Translations under genes and position numbers: made by a program
NCBI RefSeq assembly: GCF_029784155.1
Contig: NC_073693.1
Span: 139,799,988-139,863,987, forward strand
Direction of reading: 5' to 3'
From: Uranotaenia lowii
Lineage: Eukaryota; Arthropoda; Insecta; Diptera; Culicidae
Length of the DNA: 64,000 nt
Notes under the pieces: model-generated
What the model saw: the letters and a program-made list of their open reading frames with translations, nothing else
The model's database searches: none
What the model was told of the DNA's origin: nothing
In this document: positions 35,004 through 45,480 of the stretch, piece after piece
Numbering within the stretch: the first letter of the stretch is position 1
How the letters are laid out: each line of letters opens with the position of its first letter

Positions 35004-38000
35004 TCATTCGTATCCTACATTCAGATAAAAGTTCAATTCATTCAAGTCAATTACATTTGAACACTCATTGATATGGATTATATAATTTGCAAGCAGAGTC
35101 AAAATCTTCTTCTTCCTACTTCTGGTCATCCCGTCTAAATCTGGTCGCATCAGGTCTCCACTGCTAAAAAGCCGTCCTCCAGAGATGTTTTGAATTTTCT
35201 GTTGTAGTAAGTCAAATCCATCCCGCACACGACGGCAGGAAAAAAATTTGTGCTCTATCGTTTCCACTAGGCAGCCACAGTGTGTGCACGCTTCGTCGTT
35301 GGCCCGTCGTATTGTGTATAGGAGTTGCTAGTGCGAAATTTTCTCATTTGTCCAGATGTATAATAGGCTGCGTTGGTTCGATGACAATTCAGCTGATGAA
35401 ATGTTCCTCCAAATTCGTGTCCAGTTCTGCTGAGGATGATTTCGTTCGACTCTTGGGGTTTCAGTGAGATTAATGAAAAAATCTGTAATGCTCCCAGCAT
35501 TAAAGTTTTGTCGCAGGTGGTCAGGAAATTGAGAAACATTTTCCATAATTACCTTTAAGCAGGGTAAGTTAGTTGGTGGGTTTTGTGAATCAGAATCATC
35601 ATTCGTAATGAAGGTTTTAAAAAAAGGCATGATTTCAATCTCCTGCAAATGACGGTTTATCAAAAGAGACTTGCATTTAATCGCTGGTATGTGCAAGTTC
35701 AGACCACCTTTTCGTTTGCTTCTTGCTAGTTGTTGGATTGGGACACGTGCACATTGGCCACGCCATATGAAAGTGCCCATTGTAGCTGTAATTTTAGCCA
35801 CATGCATGCAGTACGGTGATAGTGTGGACGATATGTACCACATTTTTGAGGATATGAATGTGTTTAGTAGCAATACTTTTTGGAGAACGGAAAGATTTCT
35901 TAGCGAGTGTAGAAAAATTTGTCGACTTACGTTCGTGACTAGTTGGTCCCAGTTGAATTTGGTCATCTCTCGAATGGAGTTGAAAAAGTACAACCCCAAA
36001 ATTTTGAGACTGTTCTCGTTTCTTAGCCACGGTACGTGCAATGGATGTTCATCGATTAGGCCCACGTTCATTGATGTTGTTTTTTCCTCGTTGAGTTGAG
36101 CACCCGATACTAATGCAAATCTATCAAACGCATTTCTCATATTAGTGATTTGGTCTGCGTTTGTGACGATTGCGCTAATGTCATCTGCGTAGGCCACAAT
36201 TAGATTTGACTCGCTAAGATTTTCCAAGTGTTGTAGAAGTGGATGAAGATAGAGCACAAATAAATGCATGGACAGGGGGTCCCCTTGTCGCACCGACCGT
36301 TGGATGGGGAATGGGGCGGACAGATTCCCGTTGACGAGTAACCTGGAGGTTGCATTCTGCGCTATTCTTGTGAATAGAGACACCAGCTCTGGATTAAACC
36401 CAAGATCCAATAATGTGCGGAATAAGAACGAGTGGGCTACACGATCGAATGCGTGGTCGAGGTCAAATGAAATTAACTTCCCTTTTCGTCGGGTGTGGAT
36501 CAGCTGCGCCACACGGTCTTTGATAGCAAGTGTTGCTTGAAAAATGTTTTGCTTGGTGTTTGAACATTTTTGGCTATCGCTGAGCACACAATGATTTCGG
36601 ATAACATTTGAAACTCTCATTTTCAGTATCCGTGAAAGCAGTTTGTAGTCCACGTTCAACAGGCTTATTGGTCTAAAAGCGTGGGCCGTATCTCCAGCGT
36701 TACGTTTTTTAACCAATACTATGACACCATCGACAAATTCTGGGGGGAAGTTCGATGCCAAAGCTTCGTTTAGAATAAGGTTGAGCTCTCGGTGTATGAC
36801 ATCGAAGGCTCGCAGGTAAAATTCTTGTGGTATGCCATCGGGACCTGGGGATTTCTTTGCTGCGCTGGTTTTTATGGCGGTATAGATTTCTTGGGAGGTG
36901 ATACTACTCATGCAGGCGGCATTAATCGTGTCATTTTCGGGTATGACTCGGTGGCATCGAAAGGAATCGTTGTCTTCAACAGGAGCTCGGGAATAAAGTG
37001 TGGAGAAGTATTGGAACATGTGGTGTTGTATTGCGCTCGAGTCGTCGATCAACTCGTTGCGTTCGTTTCGTATTATTTCGATGGTAGTACGTTTCCGCAC
37101 TCTTTCACCAAGCTGAAAAACGGAAAGTGACTCACCAGCTATGTGTGTTTCGTTGGCGCGTACAAAGATTTGGGTAAACCTTCGTTGGTGTGCGAGCATT
37201 TCTCCCTTCAGCCGATTGATGTGTTGTATCATTCCTGCATTTTGGTAGTATCCGTCATACGCACTCTGTAGCAAAGAGTAAAGTCGCTGCTGTTCCTGGT
37301 GGAATTCTTCGAAAACAAGACGTGACTTCCACCGAAAAAACTTCTTGATTTTCGGTTTGGCATAAAACAACCACCACTCTATCCATGATGAGTAATTTCT
37401 ACGTAGACGAGTCCAGAATTGCCAGCTGATGCGAAGTTCTTCGATGTGTTCGTTGGTGAGGAGATGAGGACGTAGAGACCAATATCCGCGGCCGTTGGGA
37501 GGGTTGGAGATGGGAAGACAAATTCGGGCTACGAGGGCCTTGTGATCGGAGAAGCAGCAAACATGCACAGCTGCTGAGCGTAGTTGTGGTCGCAAATGAT
37601 TGCTTATGTAAAAGCGGTCGATGCGAGATGAAGAGTTGTGAGCAATATATGTATGCCCTCTGTCTTGGGGGTTAAGCTGTGTCCAAATGTCGTGTAAGTG
37701 CAGCTGCTGTATTGTGGTTTGCAACGCAGGGCTTGTGTTTTGACCGGTTGTATCACACTGGCGAATCACACAATTGAAATCACCTCCAAGTATTGTGTGT
37801 TCGGTACGGTGGCGAAGGTAGTATGCGATGGTGTTATTGAAGAAGCGTTCTCTCTGTGCTCGAAGCAAAGTTCCAGACGGGGCATAAACATTGCACAAAG
37901 TTGTGTTTTGTATCCGTAGAGCGACAAGTCGACCATCCAGACTTTTCTCTATATGTGAGTATTTGATGCTCTCTTTTATGGCTATTGCTGTTCCTCTCCT

Positions 38001-38186
38001 ACATTCATCGATATTGCAAATAATGTTAAAACCTGGCAGAGTGAGCTTGTTGTTTTGAACCTCTTGCAAGAACACGATGTCCAAATCCATCGTTCGTATA
38101 AATGTACGAAGAGCGTTGATTTTTGTGGGATTGGTGATGTTGTTGATGTTGATGGTTGCAATGTTACAGGTAATATGAGCCATCAT
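35004..38186 (-). pseudogene. L1-like ORF2: endonuclease and reverse transcriptase, one nonsense codon
   Basis: ORF2 nicks the target and copies the element RNA into it. From the ATG at 38184-38186 the frame runs 952 residues to a TAG at 35328-35330, then continues in the same frame to 35004, for about 1060 residues in all. Domains in order: APE endonuclease (about 1-230: FLQEV, NVYAPSG, LGGDFN, SRIDRFY, SDHKAL); a linker starting GRGYWSLRPHLL; reverse transcriptase (about 430-730: KSPGPDGIPQEFY, RPISLLNVDYKLLS, SFDLDHAFDRVAH, VRQGDPLS, the catalytic YADD); and a terminal zinc motif CTHCGCLVETIEHKFFSC located after the stop. With one nonsense codon and otherwise intact motifs it looks recently active; loss of the zinc tail would probably impair it. 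Confidence 0.92.
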
Positions 38187-38188
38187 TT

Positions 38189-38789
38189 TTAGCAATCGTC
38201 GTCCGAGATAACTTCGATGCCAACCGTTTTGAGCTTTTTGCTGGGCGGCTTTGCTCGTAGGTTGCGTGTAGTCTTTGATGATTGCGAACCATCGGTTTCA
38301 CTACCATCAGTTGTGCTGTTTTTGGTTGTCGATGCGTTGGTCGTCTTCTCTTTTGCTAGTGTACAGGATGCAGGAGGAGGCATGTGCCCCACTCTTGTTC
38401 TGGGCAGTCTCTCGACAGTGTTGTTTTCGGGCAGCGTAGATTCCGAAGATCTCGCGGTGGTCGTTCGCTGGGCATCACTCGTGCTAGGCATCGGTGACGC
38501 AGCTGTGGTAGTGGGTTGTAGGTTTGGAGCATTTTGTTTAGCTGGTTGTGGTTTGGTTTGTTGAGTTGGTTTGGGTTGTGTTGACAACTTCGCAACGTTT
38601 GCGTACGAAGGTTTGCTCTGGTCTACTGCGAGCCTTTGCACCAGTAGTTTTTTATTTTGTACACAAGGGATTCCGTTGTGTACAAACTCACTGCAGTGAG
38701 GACATGTTTGTCGTTGACCTTTATAGGACAAAGTAGTAGGTTGGCCGTCGATCACTACCACAGATGGAATGTTCTCAGACACTATCACG
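38189..38789 (-). pseudogene. L1-like ORF1, C-terminal part
   Basis: ORF1 proteins bind the element RNA. This part continues after the insertion with SVIVSENIPSVVVIDGQ, then a Cys/His knuckle-like motif (TCPHCSEFVHNGIPC), a long Ser/Thr/Pro/Gln-rich disordered tail and an acidic end (EVISDDDC) at the TAA. About 200 residues. The N-terminal part is at 40290-40726, beyond the inserted element. Confidence 0.8.
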
Positions 38790-40287
38790 CTTATTCTTGT
38801 TTTCGATCGAATGGCATTCGTTCGAAAGTTTTGCAATTTCGCATTCTTGTTTTCGTTCGAACGAATGAGAACAATTCGATTTTTCGAACATCGTTCGTAC
38901 GAACGAAACAGTGCATTCCCGTTTTCGATCGAACGTATTTTTTCTATGGACTGTCAAACGCAAGTCTGATGCTGCGAATCATGATCGTTTAAAGCAATTA
39001 GTGAAGTTTAATACCGCGATTGTGGAGTTCAAAAGTTGTTCAAAATAAGAAGATTGCTGTATTAAAACCCGCGAAATTGTGTGTTGTAAAATAACAAAAT
39101 TTTTATTCTTCGTTAAAAAAGTGCTAGTTTTATGTTGCGAATCTTGGACGTTCAAATAAAAAGTTTGTGAAATTGAACGATTCAGGAAATGATACGTGAT
39201 TTAAAATAATAAAGAATGTTTCTATGTTTTAATGCTGAAACTTGTATTTAACTTTGTATTGTACTACCGCTTAACTAAAGCAAGTCAGATGCTGCGAACC
39301 GGGAGCGTTTTTGAAGTTGAATCGCATATCTGATGTTTCGAACCTAAGGCATTGAAAGCAAAAGTTTGTGAAGTAAGACGTGCAATAATGAGCGTCTTAA
39401 GGAAAGCTTTTTAAACAAATTAAAAAAACCCTTTTTTTATTTAAATTTTTTAAGGTATATTTTTCATTTGAAAGTCAATTTTTCTCCAAATTTTGCCACT
39501 TCCTCCCAGCGGGTGAGATTTTTAGCAACGGCATCCGACATCACTATCACAACTCAAAATACTACCGGCTGCTTGCGTCCGGGAAAACAGCTTCGGGGAG
39601 CCATCTAGGATGTAGCTTTCTGCACTGCTTGTCGACTGCACCTGGAGATGGAAACTTTGCCGGTCAAATCTACTACTGGAATCAGACACCCCGACTGCTG
39701 ACTGCTCATCTTAGGCTGCTTCCCTGATTCGCCCTCGGCAAACGACGAATCAATTCTTTTTCAATATTTTCCTACGCTGGTCAATGAATCAACTTCCACC
39801 AAAAACACAATAGCTGCCATGTTTTGAAGAGAACAGGGCTGCCTAAAAATTTCGAAGTTGATGTGGCAACACCAACTTCGAACGTATCACATTCGTACGA
39901 AAACAAGAATACAGTTTTCGAATTCGTTCGAAAGTATCCGTTCGAACGAAAGTCAGATACGCCGTAAACGAGAATAAGGCCGTTTGTTTTCTAAATTCAC
40001 CGGATGAGCACGACCTAGATCCACATTTTGCTTCTTGGGTTGAGCCACTTGAAAATTCTCTGGCTCTGGACGATGAATTTCCTCAAGAACCAAAAAAAAA
40101 ACTTTTACCCCAATATTTACGTTTGACTGTCATTTTCAACCAGGTTGCTGCCCAACAATTTCGAAGTTCATCAGGCAACACCAAAATTGAACGTATGACG
40201 TTCGTACGAAAACAAGAATACCTTTTTCGAATTCGTTCGAAAGTATCCGTTCGAACGAAAGCCAGATACGCCGTAAACAGGAATAAG
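38790..40287. mobile_element. TIR element (1.5 kb) disrupting L1 ORF1
   Basis: Insertion limits come from the two halves of ORF1. The ends are imperfect inverted repeats: CTTATTCTTGTTTTCG at the left and the complement of CTTATTCCTGTTTACGG at the right. Subterminal regions are dense in TTCGAACG and TTCGTACGAA palindromes. The right-end sequence occurs twice (about 39837-39980 and 40141-40285), so an end duplication or second element is nested. Left of centre there are about four degenerate repeats of a GATGCTGCGAA...AGTTTGTGAA unit (38960, 39132, 39278, 39328). Flanks GTTATACAC/GTGATAGTG may be a decayed 8-9 bp target duplication. Superfamily unknown. Confidence 0.75.
39464..39541 (-). other. 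Small exon-like frame within the TIR element
   Basis: A 25-codon minus-strand frame starts ATGTCGGATGCC and reads MSDAVAKNLTRWEEVAKFGE before a short end and TGA. AAATAAA follows downstream near 39430-39445, suggesting a gene 3' end. The surrounding 39490-39830 is clearly GC-richer than the rest of the element. I do not recognise the protein; it may be a captured host fragment or chance. Confidence 0.25.
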
Positions 40288-40726
40288 GGTGTATAACTCG
40301 AGCGGAGCGTACTCCCGTCTTCACCCCGCCCAGCAGAAATTTGTCGTCCCAAAGAACGTCGCGAACTGATAGAACCTCACCATAGGTCTTCAGAAATTCG
40401 GCGATGGTTTCGTTCGTCACGAACTCGGATAGGTCGAAAAGCCTCACCTCCACTGCCCCGTCCTCCATGAAGATTCGCAGCTTGTAGGTCTTTCCATCCA
40501 CCTCCAGTTCGTGTTTGTTGTCATGGTCTTCCACGATTTTGTGTGCGAGCTCTAGGTCAGTAACCTTCACATACATGCAACCGAGGCGCCGATTCGGTTG
40601 CATTTGAAGCACATTTTCCCTTGTGAGCCCGAGTTGCTTTCCGATAAAGTTATGAATTCCTTCATAGGTCAGCGCTTTTGGAATGTGGGAGTAGTCGATG
40701 CGAAAAGTGTTTTCGCGTCGTCCCAT
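40288..40726 (-). pseudogene. L1-like ORF1, N-terminal part
   Basis: The ATG at 40724-40726 opens a frame of about 146 residues: NTFRIDYSHIPKALTYEGIH, GKQLGLTRENVLQMQPNRRL, a KVEDHDNKHELEVD-like block and MEDGAVEVRLFDLSEFVTN, typical of the RNA-binding part of insect L1-like ORF1 proteins. It runs into the inserted element just after KTGVRSARVI. An upstream extension to 40825 lacks an ATG. Together with 38189-38789 this is one ORF1 of about 345 residues. Confidence 0.8.
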
Positions 40727-40850
40727 TCCGGCATCTAAATGCGCGAAATAACTGTCGCGGCACTTGACCCGAAACTGGAAAAGCGTGTTAATGTAAAGAA
40801 TAGCCCGTGTAAAACTTCCGAACACTGCTCACTCGCAAAACACGTCTGAA

Positions 40851-41501
40851 CGGCTCAGAAGTAGAACGTGAACTGTTGATCCCCCCCAATGGTGTTGGGA
40901 AAAAGTGGTAGGAATTTTGACAGCTGTAGCACAGATGGGAATTTTTGTATCGTGAAAAATAGACCAAAAATGTTGGCCGTCCACCGGTGTGATACAAAAC
41001 GAAGATATAAAATTGGGGGCAACCAGCGATGCCAAGTGCATTTGCTGTTCAGTATTTTTAATATTTTTTCCTATTTCGAATTGATCGTTTGAAAATTGAA
41101 ATCAAATTCACTTGATTGAAATAGTAGTGCTAATACCATTCTTAAAACTTTTTCTAAGTTGTTGAGAGAGTTTTGCATTGGATAAGTATACAAGTTTCAC
41201 TTAACTGAGCATGTCTCATCTATGAAACAACAGCTTTGTTGATTTTGTTTGGTTCCGGCACAATTTTTTTTTGCATAAACGCTTACAAATCTTTTAAAAA
41301 AGTGCTAATTTTCTGTCGAAACGTAAAAATGTGCATCAAAATTTCTATTTGCCTGACCTAGGTTATTATATGGTAATGGTATTGTAACGTTCTTCCAATG
41401 CTATGAGTAAAATTCTCGAAATTGTATGGGCAAGTAGAGCACAAATGAAAGTGAATCTGGTCTTTGATGGACTCTTCGAATTTAAAGGTTTTACATATAA
41501 T
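40851..41501. other. No gene recognised; includes probable L1 5' end
   Basis: The 5' UTR of the L1-like element probably reaches into 40850-41040 (a GC-richer stretch with a C8 run at 40881). The rest is AT-rich. Confidence 0.45.
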
Positions 41502-41983
41502 TTAAATTAAGTGTTTTGGTTTGGTAACTTTTGATACAGACTTATATTGGTAGGCCGTTTCATTTCTCGTTCCTTCTCTGAAAATCCAACCAGGTCCCAC
41601 CTGTGGAACCGATATTAGAACCGTTCCTGACCGTGTTTCAACAAAGGGATCAGTGATACAATCCACCGGAAGCCAAATTGGGGCATTCCGGCAGCACAAC
41701 CTAAAATTTGGAATATGGGGTTTAATTATAAAACAATTTGCGTTTGATATGATTGACACTCGACGAATTAACAGCGAGGGTTCCGTTTTCTAAAGATAAT
41801 GGACCATTGAAGGCGGCGTTCAAATTTTGATACCGGACATTTCCGACGGAATAACATTTTTCAAATTAAAAAATGAAACTCCTACTCCCGAAAACCGCTC
41901 AAACAAACAAAATTTATTTACCTAGCTTTCTGGCATCTCTGCGCCTCGAAATGTATGATAGCCAATTCAATTAGCAAGGGCAT
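41502..41983 (-). CDS. Unrecognised two-exon reading frame, 86 residues
   Basis: Exon 1 (41922-41983) opens with ATG and reads MPLLIELAIIHFEAQRCQKA. It ends AG at a donor GTAAAT (41916-41921). A 220-bp AT-rich intron ends at an acceptor TTTTAG (41701). Exon 2 (41502-41700) joins in frame, completes an AGG codon and reads LCCRNAPIWLPVDCITDPF, then a Gly/Pro/Thr-containing stretch (SVPQVGPGWIFREGTRNE) to TAA. A second possible acceptor (ACCTACAG, 41996) precedes exon 1, so more exons could exist upstream. The in-frame join over two splice sites is the only support; I recognise no family. Confidence 0.35.
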
Positions 41984-42153
41984 GACAAAAATTGGCTGTA
42001 GGTTTTAAAGAGTTGATTAACTTCTTTGTAATTCGTATCAATTTAAGTGATAAGAGAATTGTTTACAAAAGAAAATATTACTTTATGTTAAAATCCTGAA
42101 ATTGGTCAATTTCCTTTATTTTCCCCTCAACTAAGGTTTTGATCATAAGAAAG

Positions 42154-42402
42154 ATGGCAGCACCGAAGCGTTTCATGCACGAATACTGTATTGCAACGCC
42201 GACTGTATCACTCGGTTCGGTGTTGCAAAACATCGTGTTTTTCTATCACCCTCGGCCAAAAAGTGTTATACGATACAAATTTTACAGCGCGAAACTGTTC
42301 GAATATCAGATTTTCCCAACACCGGTGTTCGGCAAATGTGTTGTGATGTGTTGTAAACCTTCGAAATTTCTATCTCCATCTCAACCAGTGAACTTGTTCT
42401 AA
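42154..42402 (+). other. Open frame of 82 codons with a start-like context
   Basis: AAGATGGCAGCACC at 42151 is a good initiation context and also resembles a YY1/Pho site found near promoters. The frame reads MAAPKRFMHEYCIATPTVSL and onward to TAA without a recognisable domain. It may be the 5' end of a gene or of a transposed promoter region. Confidence 0.25.
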
Positions 42403-42629
42403 CTCAAAGAATTTGAGTAGCAAGCAAACAAGAAAGAGAGAGAAGGAGGATGTAGGTATGAGGTACATTCTCCATCCTCAATTTGAACAAAATTGTATTA
42501 GAGAACGGAAGTAAAAGTTCCGTGCCAAAAATATATAGGGACGAGGATTGAGCTGAAAGTTGGTACCGCAAGATCACCGGTTACGACAACGAAAATGGCG
42601 TGGTTTAAGCTCCCAACTACTGAAAAGAA
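42403..42629. other. No gene recognised; short ATG frame before the Jockey insertion
   Basis: At 42595 an ATGGCGTGGTTTAAGCTCC frame runs into the retrotransposon target site. Without the insertion it would be only about 26 codons long, so coding is doubtful. Confidence 0.3.
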
Positions 42630-43299
42630 AGGTGAATATTGGTTTTTTTTTTTTTTAAATATGTCTTTATTTGTATCAAATCATGATTACACTTATATTA
42701 CATTATTGCATTAAACTAGGTGTTCAGCTCAATAATGAACTGTTCATAGCCCTATAAGTAACTAGATTATAAAAATTTATTTATAAGATTTAAATTTGCT
42801 GAGCGCAATCAAGTTTTTAATGTAGGAGAACATCCTGTAATAGCAAAAATATTTTATACTTAAAACTAAACACTATCTTAAAATTAAACTAAACATAAAG
42901 AGAACGAATCTCTGCGATGGAAGACTGCATCGATTTGCCTCTGAAGTTGGAGATGATTTTGTTGGCCATCTCTTCGATAGATTCAATGCCTGCAATCCGA
43001 TGAAGATCTTCGGTGCTGTGCCAAGGTGGAAGCCGCAAAATCATTTTCAGAACCTTGTTCTGAATCCTCTGGATGGCTTTCTTCCTCGTCGCGCAGCAGC
43101 TAGACCAAATCGGAACTGCATACATGATCGCTGGTCGGAAAACTTGTTTGTAGATGAGCATCTTATTTCGCAGACACAACCGGGATTTCCTGTTGATGAG
43201 AGAATAAAGAGATTTAGTGTATTTATTACATTTAGATTGAATATCTTCAATGTGATTTTTAAAAGTAAGATTCCGATCAAGTGAGGTGAATATTGGTTT
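42630..43299 (-). mobile_element. 5'-truncated Jockey-like retrotransposon with 16-bp target duplication
   Basis: Minus-strand fragment with a poly(A) tail (T from about 42643 to 42656), AATAAA inside, and a frame from 43283 to 42889 encoding the C-terminus of a Jockey-type ORF2: LDRNLTFKNHIEDIQSK, LCLRNKMLIYKQVFRP, YAVPIWSSCCATRKKAIQ, VLKMILRLPPWHSTEDLH. This is the region after the RT core in Juan/Jockey-like elements. Direct repeats AGGTGAATATTGGTTT lie at 42630-42645 and 43284-43299, so insertion and truncation are precisely defined. Confidence 0.92.
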
Positions 43300-43549
43300 A
43301 TATACCTAGTACTAGAAGAAAAACTTTAAAGAACTTGAGAAAGAGTGATTTGAAAACTGAAAAAATGGCGGAATGAAAAGGACGCTATTGTAGAAGTGCA
43401 GAAATATTGTGAACTACGAATTTACATTAGATTAAATTTACATTAGATCGTTTGTGGAAAAATTGAAATGTCTCTTGGTGCAAATTTTATTTAAGAGAAC
43501 ATAACCTGCCACTCCTAAAAAAAATGGAAAATTTATTAAGAAACTGAAA

Positions 43550-45150
43550 GGCTACGAGAAGCCATTTGTGATCCCTGTGAGGATGATTAGCTCTGGGAAG
43601 CTCATATTAATCCCTGTGAGGATACCTAGCTATGAGAAGCAACCCATATTCCCTGTGAGGATAATTCGCTCCAAAAAATTATAAGTAATCCCTGGGAGGA
43701 TGAATAGTTTGAAGATCATTTTAAAATTAAAGGCTTCGAAAAGCCAATGGTAATCCCTGAGAGGATGATTAGCTCTTGGAAGCTCATATTGATCCCTGTG
43801 AGAATAACTTGCTCTGAGAAGCAACCTTCATTCCCTGTGAGGATAATTCGCTTCAAAAATAGTAAGTAATCCCTGGGAGGATGACAAGTTTGAAGGTGAT
43901 TTTAAAATTGTTTGAAAATGAAAGGCTTCGAGCAGCCAATGATAATCCTTGTGAGGATGATGAGCTTTGGGAGGCTCAGATTGATCCCTGGGAGGATGCC
44001 GTGCTCTGAGAAGCAAGAAGAAATAATATGTAATCCCTGAGAGGATAAAAACCTTTAAAGATCATTTCAAAATTGGAAAATTGTTTGAGAATTAAAGGCT
44101 TCGAGAAGCCAATGGTAATCCCTGTGAGGATGCATTGCATTGCTAGATTCCCTAATATAAGTTGCATAAGGTAATTTTGAAAATGCTTTGAAAAGCCATT
44201 GGTAATCCCAGTGAGGATCTGCGATTATCCCTGTGGGAATAAAGAAAGCTTATTTGATCCGGAGAAGATAAGATGTTCCGAAAGCCTGTTGGTCCTTGCG
44301 CTCCGAGAAGCGGTGTTTCAGAAGATAATATCAATCGTTGTGAGGATACGACACTCTTTAGAAGCATTTTTGATAATTTAAAAAAAATAGTGAGAATAAA
44401 AAAAAATGTAATTGCTTGAATGGATGGTTGACAAAAAAATTTCCATTTAAGTATGATTATTAAAGCTAAAAGTAATCTGGAATCGGAATTTTGGGCTGTA
44501 CGCTTCAACTCAATATATCTATCAAGAAATTCAAACGTATTCCAGTACAATGATAAATAGGCAACTGCTCGTAAAAAGATTTTATCTGTGACAGCTGTTG
44601 GAAGGCCCATGGCAAAAAAAAAACACATTCGATTTGGGCTGAGACAGGTTTTAGTTTTGGATTAAAATTCGTTGGCTGGAAAGATCAAGTGTTCGATTAC
44701 GATTACAAAGTTGTTATAAGCTGTGATACTCCTAAAACTTTTTTTGAGCTGATTGATTCATAAAGTAATGAAAAAGAACTTAGCATTGAAAATAAAAATA
44801 AAAAGGTAATCAGTCACCTGAAAAAACAGAACTTTGTTTACAAGAATTGGAGTTGGAGTTTCCATTAGAAAAGTTGCTCGAGGAAGTAATCTTGACCTCT
44901 TAACGGTTTCTGAAGAGTTGAACATGATAAGTCGTTACTTCTATTCTAGATATATAATTGCTGTGATAATTTTCTAATGAAATGCTGCATGAAACCGAAG
45001 AAATATTTTAAAAAAATTGACTGCCTGAATAAATGATTGAGAAAATTTCAGTGCTTATCATCCCTGTGAGGATAGGAGGCTCCATAAAGCTGGTGATCTG
45101 CGCTCTAAAAGCGATCCTTGTTAAGATGATATTAATCCTTGTGAGGATGC
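43550..45150. repeat. Array of alternating short inverted-repeat modules
   Basis: About 18 copies of ATCCCTGTGAGGAT (ATCC, six bases, GGAT) alternate with GGCTTCGAGAAGCC-type or AGCTCTGGGAAGCT-type modules (each a short inverted repeat) at intervals of about 20-60 bp. A higher-order unit of about 175-190 bp starts at the GGCTTCG-type module (43550, 43732, 43924, 44097). The array fades at 44.35 kb and a further group lies at 45055-45150. Stem bases are better kept than spacers in several copies. Open frames on the minus strand (for example 43630-43824) are products of the repetition. Confidence 0.9.
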
Positions 45151-45480
45151 GAATCTGTCAAAGAGTGACTTGAACGGATTATTTGGAAAAAGGTTCTCAT
45201 TTAAAAAAGATTATTAAATCTACAAGTAATCTGGTATCGATATCTGGAGCTGATGGCTTGAACTGAGTATTTCTATTAAGTAATTGAACTTTACTCCAGC
45301 ACACAGTTAACACGCTCGTCGAAAGTTTTATCTGTTGTAACAGGTTATTTGGAGAACATAAAAAAACCCTTCGATTTGTGCTAAGAACGTTTTTTCACGT
45401 GAGTAAAATTTAGAGTATTCATTTAATATAGCTGGCAGGAATGAAATGATGTGTGATTACAAAGGGAAAACTGTATTTAT
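44400..45480. repeat. Diverged tandem duplication of the array's tail
   Basis: The non-array sequence 44400-44720 recurs, diverged, at 45155-45480: shared words include AAGTAATCTGG, ATTCCAGYACA, TTTTATCTGT, TTCGATTTG and GTGTGATTACAAAG. The duplicated segment of about 750 bp therefore carries both module array and tail. The open frame 44152-44628 has no recognisable domain. Confidence 0.65.

Larger units (their letters stand above)
34941..40850 (-). mobile_element. Nearly full-length L1-like non-LTR retrotransposon
   Basis: Minus-strand element with a 29-nt poly(A) (T at 34941-34969), AATAAA just inside it, a two-ORF body, and a 5' end that I cannot place exactly (between about 40830 and 41050). 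ORF1 ends TAA at 38189-38191 and the ORF2 ATG starts two bases later, an arrangement that suits termination-reinitiation. ORF1 is split by a 1.5-kb insertion. I found no target duplication. The G-x-G-Y-W and S-P-G-P-D-G motifs, endonuclease plus RT and the absence of RNase H favour the L1/Tx1 group over Jockey or I. Confidence 0.85.

Noticed and set aside
35671..36099. Plus-strand frames across the L1-like ORF2 (35671-36099, 36792-37130 and others)
   Set aside because: The minus-strand frame has complete endonuclease and RT motifs; these are shadows.
43550..45150. CRISPR array
   Set aside because: The DNA is eukaryotic, the modules are of two kinds, spacing is irregular and spacers are themselves repeated with drift.
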